Assembly (NCBI GenBank): GCA_049657775.1
Contig: JBASNZ010000087.1
Location: 16,589 to 80,588 of the forward strand
Direction: 5' to 3'
Source: JBASNZ01 sp049657775
GTDB taxonomy: Bacteria; Actinomycetota; Coriobacteriia; Anaerosomatales; Anaerosomataceae
DNA length: 64,000 bases
Shown: positions 41,229 to 49,851 of the stretch, piece by piece
How the letters are laid out: each line of letters opens with the position of its first letter
Numbering within the stretch: position 1 is the stretch's first letter
Made by a program: the position numbers and the translations under genes
The notes under the pieces: model-generated
What the model was told of the DNA's origin: nothing
The model's database searches: none
Seen by the model: only the letters and a program-made list of their open reading frames with translations

Positions 41229-42685
41229 GCGAGCGTTTCCGACGACCCTCAGTCGTGCGTCGCACGAGGATGGCAATGGTCGCGGTCGCGACCCTCTCGG
41301 CAATGGTGGTCTTCGTCGTCTTCTACGTGGCCTGGCTTGCATACACGGTGGACGTTCGCGGCGATGAGCTATCACGCCAGGTGTCCGCGCTGGCCAAGGG
41401 CGTTTCGGCAGGCGGACCGCTCGCGCCTGCATCCGGTGGCGATCTCCGCGCGCAGCTCTTCCGCGTCCAGGCAGGACTCATAGGCGCCCGGTTGGCGGTG
41501 ACTGATGCAGACGGGGTAGTGACGTTCACTACTGCCGCAACGGGGGAGGGCCCGGATCGGATAGGTATCGGTTCACTCGGCGAGACCGACGGCAGCGGCG
41601 TGCATCGCGCGGTCCGTACGGTTCCCGGAAGTGGGCGGCTGCTTGTTGTCGCGGCTCCCCTCGACGGGGGCGGATGGCTCGTGGCCATGCAGGCGGTGCG
41701 CGAGATCGCCGCGGCACGGATCGGTGTGGCGCTGCTCCTGCTCGGCAGCATGGGCGTTGCGCTGCTGGTTGCGTGGAGTGTGGGCGCCTACGTCGCGCGC
41801 AGGCTGACCGCCCCGCTCGTGCGGTTGAGGGGTGGCGCCGAGGCGATCGCGTCAGGTGAGTGGGGTCATCAGGTGCCCGTTGAAGGAGATGCGGAGATCG
41901 CGTCTTTGGCGGAGTCCTTCAACCGGATGTCCGGTCGGGTAGCGGACGCGTACTCGGCACAGAAGGACTTCGTGGGCGATGTCTCGCATGAACTGAGAAC
42001 GCCCATCACATCGATACAGGGATTTGCGGGTGCGCTCGTAGACGGCATCGTGACCGATCCAGAGACGTCCGCCCGCTACCTCGCGGTGATCCGCCAGGAG
42101 GCGCAGCGTCTGGGGGATCTGACAACGACTCTCTTGGCGCTCGCCGACCTGGACGCGGGCAGGGTGCAGGTCGCGCACGATCTCGTGGACGTACGCGCGC
42201 TTGCAGAGACGCTACGAGCGCGACACGGTGATTCCGACGTTACGGTCGAAGTCGGTGATCTCGGTCCGGGAAGTGCGGCGCCGGCTGGCGATGACGCGCG
42301 TCTTCTGCAGGTCGCCTCGGCGTTGGTGAGCAACGCGATCCGCTACACTCCTACAGGTGGCACGGTGCGAGTGAGCGCCGAGACGAACGCCGACGGGTGG
42401 CGTCTGCTGGTGGACGATTCGGGGCCGGGGATACCGCACGAGTCGCGTGAGCGCGTGTTCGAACGGTTCGTGAGGCTCGACCCCGCACGCTCCGCCGCGC
42501 AGGGCGGATCGGGACTGGGTCTCTCGATATGCAAGCGGCTGGTAGTGTTGATGGGCGGGTCGATCGAGGTGGAAGACAGCCCCCTCGGGGGCGCTCGTCT
42601 TGCCGTGACGCTGCCACTCGGGTCAGGGCAACTCAACACGAACGCAACACCCGCTCCACAGGGAGACAACGCGCACAAGCGATAA
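41225..42685 (+). CDS. Sensor histidine kinase
   Basis: A 486-residue membrane kinase. Helices near 15-38 and 160-185 flank an external sensor domain (about 40-158). HAMP (about 185-240) leads into the HisKA motif FVGDVSHELRTPITSIQGF (His about 255) and an HATPase domain with N-box LVSNAIRYTPTGG, G1 VDDSGPGIP, F-box and G2 GGSGLGLSICK. GTG start overlapping the regulator. The signal is unknown. It phosphorylates the response regulator encoded just upstream. Confidence 0.96.
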   Translation: MSERFRRPSVVRRTRMAMVAVATLSAMVVFVVFYVAWLAYTVDVRGDELSRQVSALAKGVSAGGPLAPASGGDLRAQLFRVQAGLIGARLAVTDADGVVTFTTAATGEGPDRIGIGSLGETDGSGVHRAVRTVPGSGRLLVVAAPLDGGGWLVAMQAVREIAAARIGVALLLLGSMGVALLVAWSVGAYVARRLTAPLVRLRGGAEAIASGEWGHQVPVEGDAEIASLAESFNRMSGRVADAYSAQKDFVGDVSHELRTPITSIQGFAGALVDGIVTDPETSARYLAVIRQEAQRLGDLTTTLLALADLDAGRVQVAHDLVDVRALAETLRARHGDSDVTVEVGDLGPGSAAPAGDDARLLQVASALVSNAIRYTPTGGTVRVSAETNADGWRLLVDDSGPGIPHESRERVFERFVRLDPARSAAQGGSGLGLSICKRLVVLMGGSIEVEDSPLGGARLAVTLPLGSGQLNTNATPAPQGDNAHKR

Positions 42686-42748
42686 ACGTAGTGACGACGG
42701 AACAAAGAAGAAGAGCCGTCGCGCCACGATAAGAAAGAGGTGAGCTTG

Positions 42749-43303
42749 ATGACGTCAAGAACCACGCGGACGACCGCGATCGTCGCCGCGGCACTCGTGC
42801 TGGCGCTCGCACTGCCGGCTATGGCGCTTGCGCTGCCGGGTCCCACGAGGCCCGCGATCACCGCCGCCGCCGGCACATTGAACGCGAGCGCCGCGAATGC
42901 GACGATCGCAGCCGCCAACCTCCGCAACCGCATCGAGAACGTGCTTCGCGCACGCAAGGCGCGTTTTGATGCGGCAGCAGCGGTGCTGACCAAGAACCAG
43001 TCCCGGGTGGGGGCACTTGCGTCGAAGGTCGAGTCGCTGGGTGCGGACGTTTCGCAGGTTCGCGCCATGCTCGAAGAGTCCAGTCGGCTGCTCGCGCAGG
43101 CGCGTGAGCAGGAGCAGGTCTGCATCCAGGCGTTCCAGGGTGTTCCGGAAGCAACCGATCGCCGGGCGGCCTTCCGGGGGGCGCGTGCCGAAGGCCGCGA
43201 GGCTGTCGAGCTGATGAACCAGGCGCGCGTGAAGCTGCGCGAGGCCGCACGTGAACTCCGCCGGGTCGCCGTGGCGCTCGGGGAGGAGGGCGACGGAGAG
43301 TGA
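42749..43303 (+). CDS. Secreted coiled-coil protein
   Basis: A 184-residue protein with a strong signal peptide (about 10-32, ending AMALA) and an Ala/Arg/Glu-rich helical mature domain with heptad character (about 50-180) and one Cys (EQVCIQAF). The ATG at 42749 is eight bases after AGAGGTG. It lies 63 bp after the kinase gene and overlaps the next small lipoprotein gene (GTGA). The function is unknown; it is likely an envelope effector or sensor partner of the two-component system. Confidence 0.75.
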   Translation: MTSRTTRTTAIVAAALVLALALPAMALALPGPTRPAITAAAGTLNASAANATIAAANLRNRIENVLRARKARFDAAAAVLTKNQSRVGALASKVESLGADVSQVRAMLEESSRLLAQAREQEQVCIQAFQGVPEATDRRAAFRGARAEGREAVELMNQARVKLREAARELRRVAVALGEEGDGE

Positions 43304-43599
43304 CGAAGCGAATCGTTCTTGCGGCGCTCGCGGCGCTCCTGATCGTGTCAGGTGTGGTGGGCTGTGGCAACCGCGACGGGGGCGCCGTCGATTCGAGCCA
43401 GGCGCCCGTGTCGACCGACGTAGTCGAATCGACGTCTGTGACCCCTGCGGGCGATGGAAGTGGCGATGTGTCGACTGGCGAGGTAAGCGCCGACACCGCC
43501 GCCATAGAAGCTGAGCTCAGCGCCATCGAGGAGGAGCTTGGCAGCATGACGATGCCGAGCGATAGCGACTTCAGCACCTTGGAGGGCGACATCAACTGA
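43300..43599 (+). CDS. Small lipoprotein
   Basis: A 99-residue protein with lipoprotein signal SGVVGC (Cys about 22), a Ser/Thr/Asp-rich low-complexity linker and a short acidic amphipathic helix (AAIEAELSAIEEELGSM). GTG start overlapping the upstream stop. No enzymatic motif. It may interact with the preceding coiled-coil protein through its C-terminal helix. Confidence 0.75.
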   Translation: MTKRIVLAALAALLIVSGVVGCGNRDGGAVDSSQAPVSTDVVESTSVTPAGDGSGDVSTGEVSADTAAIEAELSAIEEELGSMTMPSDSDFSTLEGDIN

Positions 43600-43619
43600 C
43601 ACAACGGACGTGAATGAAG

Positions 43620-43645
43620 AAGGGCGGCCCCCAGGGGCCGCCCTT
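43620..43645. terminator. Bidirectional terminator
   Basis: A perfect 11-bp stem (AAGGGCGGCCC with GGGCCGCCCTT) and CCAG loop between convergent genes, flanked by A on one side and TT on the other. Confidence 0.75.
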
Positions 43646-43665
43646 GTCAGTCTCGCGGGCCACCC

Positions 43666-45147
43666 CTACAGGTACTGCCACACATCCTCGATACCCGCCT
43701 CGGCCGCTGGCACGCACCCCTCGATCGAGACGGCGAACCCGCCCGCCTCGGACGACACGAGCCGCAGGTCGACCACCTCAGGGAACTCGAGCCACGCGCC
43801 CTGAGCGTCGATCAGGCGCTTCACGCGGGGGCGCAACAGGTCATCGCGATTGACGCGGAAGACCACGCCCGTGCTGCTGTCGGACAGGGTGACGACAGCA
43901 CCCATCGGATAGATGCCCAGCATCGCAACGAGTGCCTTTGTCAGAGACGGATCGTACGCTTTGTTCCGGCCCTGCATGAGCACCGCGAGCGCCTTATCCG
44001 GGCGGATCTCGCGACGGAACGGGCGACGAGTGGTCATAGCGTCGTACGCGTCGCACAGGGCCACGACCTTTGAGAACAGGTGCTGCTCGTGCGGACCGCC
44101 GGTGTCCGGGTAGCCCTGCATGTCGTGGCGCTGGTGATGCTCGTAGGCAACTACCATAGGCATCTGATCGACCATCTGGATCCGCTTCAGCAAGTCCGCG
44201 CCCTCGGTCGCGTGGCTCTTCACGATCTGCCATTCGTCTGCTGTCAGTGGACCCTCTTTGTTGAGGATGTCCTCGGGGATGCGAACCTTACCCAGGTCGT
44301 AGAGCAGCGCCGAGAGGCCGAGTGACTTGAGCGATTCGGAGTCAAGGCCGAGCGCAGCGCCCAGTGAGAGCGAGAGGATGCAGACGTTGATCGAATGGTT
44401 GAGCGTGTAGTTGTCGTGGCTCTTGATGGCCGTCAGCCCAAGAACTGCAGCCGGGTCTTTGAACAGCGAGTCCAGAAGGTTGCTCACCATCGCCTGAAGC
44501 GGCTCGACCTCGAAGACCTTGCCGAGCTTCGCCTGCGTTTCGACGTCGTGCATCAGCTCGACACCCTGGTCGTAGCTATGGCGGGCCTCGGCCTTGTTCT
44601 GGCGCTGCTCCGCCTCGCGCACCGCGTCATCAAGTTCGGTGGTCTCGGCCACGGTCACCGCGGACGCGCCGTGCGCGTCGAGAAAAGCGGTCGCGGCGTC
44701 GATGTCGCTCACGCTCGTGTCGCCTAGCAGCGCGATCAGCGCGGTCGCGTCAGCGTCGCTGAACGTGAGGCCGAGAGTGACCGCCGAGACACCCCTGGCC
44801 AGCAGGTCCTCGATGAGCTTGCGATACGTGACGCTCTCCTCGGGCAGGACATGGTTCTCGACGAAGAGCGTGCCTTTGTAGACGTTGATGGTGACCTCTT
44901 CGAAGCCCATGTCCATGACGCCGTTGACCGCCGCCACCAGTTCATCGATGGACTGTACGACGAGCGGGTGCGTCTCGGGGTACAAGGAGGCATTCGTCGC
45001 CGCGACTGCCAGCGTCCGGGTGAGTTCGCGAGCACGCTCAAGACGTTTGGCGGTTGCGAACGGCGTCCGGCTGGCGGGCTGCGCCATCGCCGCGATCTCT
45101 TCGTTGGACTCCAGGCGATCGCCCGGTCCCGTCGTCTCGTCTGTCAC
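43666..45147 (-). CDS. HD-GYP-like protein with degenerate HD dyad
   Basis: A 493-residue protein. The N-terminal ~160 residues match those of the upstream HEAT protein (ARELTRTLAVAATNASLYPE, LFVENHVLPEES). The C-terminal domain (about 245-420) is HD-GYP: NHSINVCILSLSLG, LLYDLGKVRIPEDIL, KSHATEGADLL, YEHHQRHDMQGYPDT, FSKVVALCDAYDAMTT. The HD dyad, normally HD, reads YD, so one metal ligand is missing, while the HHxxH-GYP part is kept. It may bind rather than cleave cyclic di-GMP. GTG start overlapping the HEAT gene stop. Confidence 0.9.
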   Translation of the reverse strand: MTDETTGPGDRLESNEEIAAMAQPASRTPFATAKRLERARELTRTLAVAATNASLYPETHPLVVQSIDELVAAVNGVMDMGFEEVTINVYKGTLFVENHVLPEESVTYRKLIEDLLARGVSAVTLGLTFSDADATALIALLGDTSVSDIDAATAFLDAHGASAVTVAETTELDDAVREAEQRQNKAEARHSYDQGVELMHDVETQAKLGKVFEVEPLQAMVSNLLDSLFKDPAAVLGLTAIKSHDNYTLNHSINVCILSLSLGAALGLDSESLKSLGLSALLYDLGKVRIPEDILNKEGPLTADEWQIVKSHATEGADLLKRIQMVDQMPMVVAYEHHQRHDMQGYPDTGGPHEQHLFSKVVALCDAYDAMTTRRPFRREIRPDKALAVLMQGRNKAYDPSLTKALVAMLGIYPMGAVVTLSDSSTGVVFRVNRDDLLRPRVKRLIDAQGAWLEFPEVVDLRLVSSEAGGFAVSIEGCVPAAEAGIEDVWQYL

Positions 45148-46973
45148 TTGGGATGCTCCCCTCGGTGGCTCGATGCTGTCTCCAGCAGTTCGAGTGTCCG
45201 CTTTGCACGATACCGCAGTTCACGGTTCTTCTTACCGATAACGAGTCGGCGACCCGCTATCCGCGAGAGCACCGGGATAGCCTGTGCCGGACGAAGGTTC
45301 TCTATGCTGCTAAATACTTCTTTCTTGAGCTCGTAGTTCCTCTCGAACAGGTTCACATCTTCAAGGATCTTAAGCAGCGCGGGAACCGCGTCGAGCACTT
45401 CCGCTCGACCGATCTCGCGGGCGGCGACACGGCGCGTCTCGGGGTCCCAGTGCGACAGCGACTTCTGCAGCAGTGCGGTGCTCTGCACACCCGGCGCGTC
45501 GGCCAGCGCGGACAGTGCCGCCGCCCGGACTGCGATGTCGATGTGATCGAGCGCCTGAGCGACGAACGGGAGCAGGCGTTTGTCCCCTGCTGATGCGATG
45601 AAGCGAACGACCGACGCCGCCTTCGCTGGATCGCCATCGCGCAGGATGCGCCCGGCTGCCGGGCCGATGACTTCCGCCATGCGTGACATCTGCGTGACCA
45701 GAGCCGCCCGCGCTTCTTCAGGGGCAACGGTGTAGGCGTTGAGGATCTGTTCGGCCAGTGGCGTGCGGACACTCGCCACAGCGTTGAGTAGCTCAGGCCG
45801 TAAGGCGAGCTCGTCGAGCAACGCGAACGCCGCTCCCAGTCCGCCATACGCACCCGCGCCAAGCGCCGCCCGCACCGACTCGCCAAGTGCCCGCACGGCA
45901 TCCTCGGCCGGTCGCGTCCGGGCGACCTGGATGGTGGCGACCAGCGCGCGGGACGCCGCAAGCGCAGGCGTGGATTCCCGCACCAGCGCCTCGATGTGCA
46001 GCTGATCACCCTCGTCGGGCTCCGCCACCTCCGCCGCGATGCCGGGAACGTCGGGAGTTGCCGGGACGCCACGATCCGACTCGGTCTGAGCTGCGGGGCG
46101 CAGCAATGCCGCGAGTTCACGCGCGATCTCCGGCGGTATCTCAAGGGTGCCCAGAAGCGAATCGGGAGCGGACCCGGAGTGCTCGGCAACGATGCGAAGC
46201 AGTCGCGCCAGAGCAGCCGGCGGCATCTTTGCGATCGCGTCGAGCATGCCGTCCATGTGCGCACCGGTGCCATCCGTGGCGAGCGCCGATTCAAGGACAC
46301 GAACGCGCGTCGCCTCGTCCAGGTGCAGTAGCGCCTGAGCGACCCGCTGCGCGGCTACGTCCCGTGTCGCGGTCTCCAGCTTCTCGATCGCAGCTGCCAT
46401 CTCATCAACACCGGCGACACCCTGCGCCGCAGACTCCGCCCAGCGTTCCGCCGCGGCCGCGACCTCGCGACCGATCTCGTCAAGCGGCGCTGCGGTAAGG
46501 TCAAGGCCGGCAAGTCCCTCCTCGGTAGAGGCGCGCAGCGTGACCTCGATGACCGCGATGTTGCTGACGCCGACCTCCAGAAGCGCCTTCCGCATGCCAC
46601 CCGAGGCTCTGACGGCTTTGGACTCGGCTCCGAGTATCTGCAGGAACGCCGCGGCCTCATGGGTGGAGATGCCGGGGGCCACGACGAGCTGCCCGACCTG
46701 GAGGGCGTGCAAGGACTCGGCGAGCGAGGCGATGGCGGTTCCGGGCGAGCCGATGCCCGCGTTTCCCAGCAAGAAGCGCTCGCGATCGACGCGCAGCTGG
46801 ATCGGACCGTACGCGGCAAGCGCGCTACCGGCATCCGCGAAGCGGGCGATGGCCTCGTCGCGGATGGGCGATGACTCGGGATACAGGCGGACAGCATTGG
46901 CCGCCACGGCAAGGAGCCGCAGAAGGTCTTCTGCACGAGCGACAGGGCTCTTACCGCCAGGGCGATCCAACAC
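45144..46973 (-). CDS. HEAT-repeat protein sharing an N-terminal domain with the HD-GYP partner
   Basis: A 609-residue cytoplasmic protein. Residues 10-150 repeat the partner's N-terminal domain (DLLRLLAVAANAVRLYPESS, RFLLGNAGIG, then ESLHALQVGQLVV and VSNIAVIEVTL). A long Ala/Leu-rich helical middle (150-470) is followed by HEAT-like repeats (about 480-590: FVAQALDHIDIAVRAAALSA, REIGRAEVLDAVPALLKIL). No catalytic motif. GTG start at 46973, or TTG three bases on; GGAAGGAG favours either. It is coupled to the HD-GYP gene and may be its scaffold or adaptor. Confidence 0.8.
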   Translation of the reverse strand: MLDRPGGKSPVARAEDLLRLLAVAANAVRLYPESSPIRDEAIARFADAGSALAAYGPIQLRVDRERFLLGNAGIGSPGTAIASLAESLHALQVGQLVVAPGISTHEAAAFLQILGAESKAVRASGGMRKALLEVGVSNIAVIEVTLRASTEEGLAGLDLTAAPLDEIGREVAAAAERWAESAAQGVAGVDEMAAAIEKLETATRDVAAQRVAQALLHLDEATRVRVLESALATDGTGAHMDGMLDAIAKMPPAALARLLRIVAEHSGSAPDSLLGTLEIPPEIARELAALLRPAAQTESDRGVPATPDVPGIAAEVAEPDEGDQLHIEALVRESTPALAASRALVATIQVARTRPAEDAVRALGESVRAALGAGAYGGLGAAFALLDELALRPELLNAVASVRTPLAEQILNAYTVAPEEARAALVTQMSRMAEVIGPAAGRILRDGDPAKAASVVRFIASAGDKRLLPFVAQALDHIDIAVRAAALSALADAPGVQSTALLQKSLSHWDPETRRVAAREIGRAEVLDAVPALLKILEDVNLFERNYELKKEVFSSIENLRPAQAIPVLSRIAGRRLVIGKKNRELRYRAKRTLELLETASSHRGEHPK

Positions 46974-47129
46974 GACTCCTTCCGGGGGAATGAGTCTTAC
47001 TGTCGTCTATCGGCGTACCCTGTCGATGGTAGTGCGAGCATCGTCACAATCAAAGGCTCGCCTCAGGGTCGCGTAGCACCGATACTGACATAGTACCTGT
47101 GTTATGTGTGTTCGTATCCGAGGAGAGAT

Positions 47130-47624
47130 GTGGCCCTCCGGAGCGACAAGTACTACGAGGAACTCGCCGAGAAGGCGGTCCAGCAGGCGGGCATCTCAGA
47201 GCCGCCGGTCCCGATCGCAGCGATCGCCGAGCACCTTGGTGTGCCCATCGTGAGGGTCGAGTTCCCGCCGTGGTTCACCGGCGCGCTCGTCTACGAGGAT
47301 GGCATGCCCGCCATCTTGCTCAACTCCACCAAGGAGAAGCACACGCAAGACGCGGGTATCGGCCACATGCTGGGCCACATCCTCGTGCTGCTGGACGATC
47401 CGGCCGCAGGCTATCCGCGCGATCACCTCGACGCCCACCGCGACGCCGACACCATCTCCGCCGAGCTCGAGGTGCCGGGCTTCATGGTCGCCGATCAGGC
47501 TTCCAAGTGGTTCAACGACTACCGTTACCTGGCCAGACTCTTCGCCGTGTCCGAGAAGCGCATGCTCGACAAGATGCAGTCGATGGGACTCATCAAGTCT
47601 CGCGGCATCATGTGGGACTACTAG
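47130..47624 (+). CDS. ImmA/IrrE-like protein with an altered HExxH motif
   Basis: A 164-residue protein with the layout of the ImmA/IrrE domain: a helical start (YYEELAEKAVQQAG), VPIAAIAEHLGVPIV, a strand with ILLNST, the zinc-helix region, and the C-terminal FAVSEKRMLDKMQSMGLI. In the zinc helix the usual HExxH reads HMLGH, so both His remain but the catalytic Glu is Met. It is thus probably a non-proteolytic relative. GTG start with AGGAGAG upstream. It stands alone, without an XRE partner. Confidence 0.7.
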   Translation: MALRSDKYYEELAEKAVQQAGISEPPVPIAAIAEHLGVPIVRVEFPPWFTGALVYEDGMPAILLNSTKEKHTQDAGIGHMLGHILVLLDDPAAGYPRDHLDAHRDADTISAELEVPGFMVADQASKWFNDYRYLARLFAVSEKRMLDKMQSMGLIKSRGIMWDY

Positions 47625-47686
47625 CGGCGCTCCGGTCATCCCGCGGTTCCGCGCCACCCGACCGCTCTGCTGGTATCATCAAGACA

Positions 47687-47707
47687 GGGTCGCCTCGCAG
47701 GCGACCC
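47687..47707 (+). promoter_or_regulatory. Leader hairpin of the ROK gene
   Basis: A perfect 8-bp stem (GGGTCGCC with GGCGACCC) and 5-nt loop, eight bases after a TATCAT -10-like element (47674-47679) and 28 bp before the start. It may be an operator or an mRNA leader structure. Confidence 0.4.
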
Positions 47708-47734
47708 ATCGGCCGTCAGATGCCGGGAGGGGTC

Positions 47735-48709
47735 ATGCGAACAACGTATGCCGTGGGCGTGGATGTCGGCGGGACCCGCATCGCAGTCGGTCTCGTTGAG
47801 CGCAAAGGTCGCACCGTCAAAGAGGCCCGGACGCCTACCCCGAAGAACGGGCCCTTTGCGGTCGTTGACGCCATCATCGACCTGATCGACGAGGCCACCG
47901 TAGGCGTACATCCCTCCGAGATCGCCGGGGTCGGCGTGGGTCTGCCTGCGCAGATCGACTTCCTCAAGCAGTCCATCGAGTTCTGCACCAACCTTCCCCT
48001 CGCGGGCGTGGACGTCCGCTCGCTGATCATGTCGCGCATCAAGCACGATGTGGTGCTCGACAACGACGGCCACTGTGCCGGGATCGGCGAGTCGCGCTTT
48101 GGCGCGGCCAAGAACGTGCGGGATTTCGTGATGATCACGCTCGGCACCGGTGTTGGTGGAGCGCTCATTCTCAATGGCGAGCCATACCGCGGGTCACGCG
48201 GTCTGGGCGGCGAGATCGGCCACATGGTGGTGCGTCTCGACGGCCCACCGTGTCCCTGCGGCGGTTTCGGCCATATCGAGTCGTACGTGGGGCGGCCCCC
48301 GATCGCCGCTCGTGGGCGCGAAGCCGCCAGGGCCTTCAGCGGCCAGGCGATCCGCGATCTCGCCGGCGGCAACCCCGATGCGGTCACCGCGGAGCACGTG
48401 GTCACGGCGGCACTCGCGGGCGACGAGGGCGCACGCGAGATACTGCTCGAAGCCGGTGACGTCCTCGGCGAGGCGCTCGTTGGGATCGTGAACCTGCTCA
48501 ACCCCAGACTCATAGTGGTGGGCGGGGGCATCGGCGAGTCCGCTGGCTTCCTCGTGGAACGAGCAGCTAAGGTCATCGCGGACAAAGCGCTGGCTGGGCG
48601 CCGTGACGTCCAGGTGGTGCAAGCGCAGCTCGGAAACGACGCAGGTGTTCTCGGCGCCGCCGCACTCGCATTCGACGAACACGACAGCAGGGAGGGTCTG
48701 CACCGATGA
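47735..48709 (+). CDS. ROK-family sugar kinase (glucokinase type)
   Basis: A 324-residue ATP-dependent sugar kinase. The phosphate-1 loop is GVDVGGTRIAVGL, the catalytic Asp lies in DNDGHCAGIGE, then TLGTGVGGALILNG and the ROK signature through GEIGHMVV. The zinc site reads H...CPCGGFGHIE, with His in place of the third Cys, a known variant. The C-terminus VVGGGIGES is typical. The ATG at 47735 follows GGGAGGGG. Glucose is the likely substrate but is not proven. It overlaps the DUF362 gene. Confidence 0.93.
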   Translation: MRTTYAVGVDVGGTRIAVGLVERKGRTVKEARTPTPKNGPFAVVDAIIDLIDEATVGVHPSEIAGVGVGLPAQIDFLKQSIEFCTNLPLAGVDVRSLIMSRIKHDVVLDNDGHCAGIGESRFGAAKNVRDFVMITLGTGVGGALILNGEPYRGSRGLGGEIGHMVVRLDGPPCPCGGFGHIESYVGRPPIAARGREAARAFSGQAIRDLAGGNPDAVTAEHVVTAALAGDEGAREILLEAGDVLGEALVGIVNLLNPRLIVVGGGIGESAGFLVERAAKVIADKALAGRRDVQVVQAQLGNDAGVLGAAALAFDEHDSREGLHR

Positions 48710-49815
48710 GTTCCGCAAAGGTCTACTTCGCGCCCGTGCGTTCCAAGATGAAGCGTAGCATGATCGACCGCGCCGGCGGGCTGCTCGATCGGGCGGGTCT
48801 CTCATCGGCCGTGCTCGATCAGGACCTGGTAGCCGTCAAGCTGCACTTTGGTGAGAAGGGCAATACGGGGTTCGTACACCCCGTGTTCATCAGGGAGGTC
48901 GTGAAGCGCATCAAGGCGGCGGGCGGCAGGCCGTTCCTGACAGACGCCAACACGCTGTACCGCGGCGAACGCGCGAACGCGGTCGATCACCTCGCGTGCG
49001 CGATCCACAACGGCTTCGGGTACGCCACCGTTGAGGCGCCTATCATCATCGCCGACGGGCTCGACGGGCGCGATGCCGCGGATGTGGAGATCAAGGGCAA
49101 GCACTTCACGACCGTGCGTATCGGCTCGGCGGCGGTCTACGCCGATGCGATGGTCGTGGTCACGCATGTCAAGGGACACGAGGCGACCGGGTTCGGCGGC
49201 GCCCTCAAGAACGTCGGCATGGGGCTGGGCTGTCGCTCCTCAAAGCAGCGGATGCACTCGGACTTCCGTCCCGAGGTCGCTCCCGAGAAGTGCACCGCCT
49301 GCAAAAGGTGCGTTCAGTGGTGCCCCGTAGGCGCTATCAGCATCGGTCCCGACCGGGTTGCCACCGTCGACTACCAGACCTGCTACGGCTGCGGCGAGTG
49401 CGTCGCGGCGTGCCCGTACGGCGCGGTCGCGACGCAGTGGAAGACCACGCCCGAGGCTATCCAGGAGAAGATCGTCGAACACGTCGCCGGTGCCGTCGCG
49501 GGCAAGGAGGGCAAGGTCGTCTACCTGTCGTTTGTGACTGCGGTGTCGCCCGACTGCGACTGTTGGAGCTTCTCGGACGCGCCGATCGTGCCCGATATCG
49601 GCGTCCTCGCCTCCACAGACATCGTGGCGATCGACCAGGCCGCGTACGACCTGGTGACCGGCGCGACCGGCCTGCCGGGCTCTCGCGGCGAGGGTATGGA
49701 CGCCGGCATGGACAAGTTCACCACGATCACCGGCGTCGATGGGACGCGCGCTATCGCGTATGCCGAGGAAATGGGGCTTGGCACACGCGAGTACGAGCTC
49801 GTGAGGGTGGACTAG
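48706..49815 (+). CDS. DUF362 iron-sulfur protein with two 4Fe-4S clusters
   Basis: A 369-residue protein. The DUF362 domain (about 1-190 and 265-365) has LVAVKLHFGEKGNTGFVHP and VVTHVKGHEATGFGGALKN. An inserted ferredoxin unit (about 195-250) has two cluster motifs, CTACKRCVQWCP and CYGCGECVAACP. The family's reaction is unknown; it is common in anaerobes and is thought to be redox-related. ATGA overlap with the ROK gene. Cytoplasmic, with no signal peptide. Confidence 0.92.
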   Translation: MSSAKVYFAPVRSKMKRSMIDRAGGLLDRAGLSSAVLDQDLVAVKLHFGEKGNTGFVHPVFIREVVKRIKAAGGRPFLTDANTLYRGERANAVDHLACAIHNGFGYATVEAPIIIADGLDGRDAADVEIKGKHFTTVRIGSAAVYADAMVVVTHVKGHEATGFGGALKNVGMGLGCRSSKQRMHSDFRPEVAPEKCTACKRCVQWCPVGAISIGPDRVATVDYQTCYGCGECVAACPYGAVATQWKTTPEAIQEKIVEHVAGAVAGKEGKVVYLSFVTAVSPDCDCWSFSDAPIVPDIGVLASTDIVAIDQAAYDLVTGATGLPGSRGEGMDAGMDKFTTITGVDGTRAIAYAEEMGLGTREYELVRVD

Positions 49816-49851
49816 AGAGTCCGCGTGAGCGGACATCGGCGAGGGGACGAC

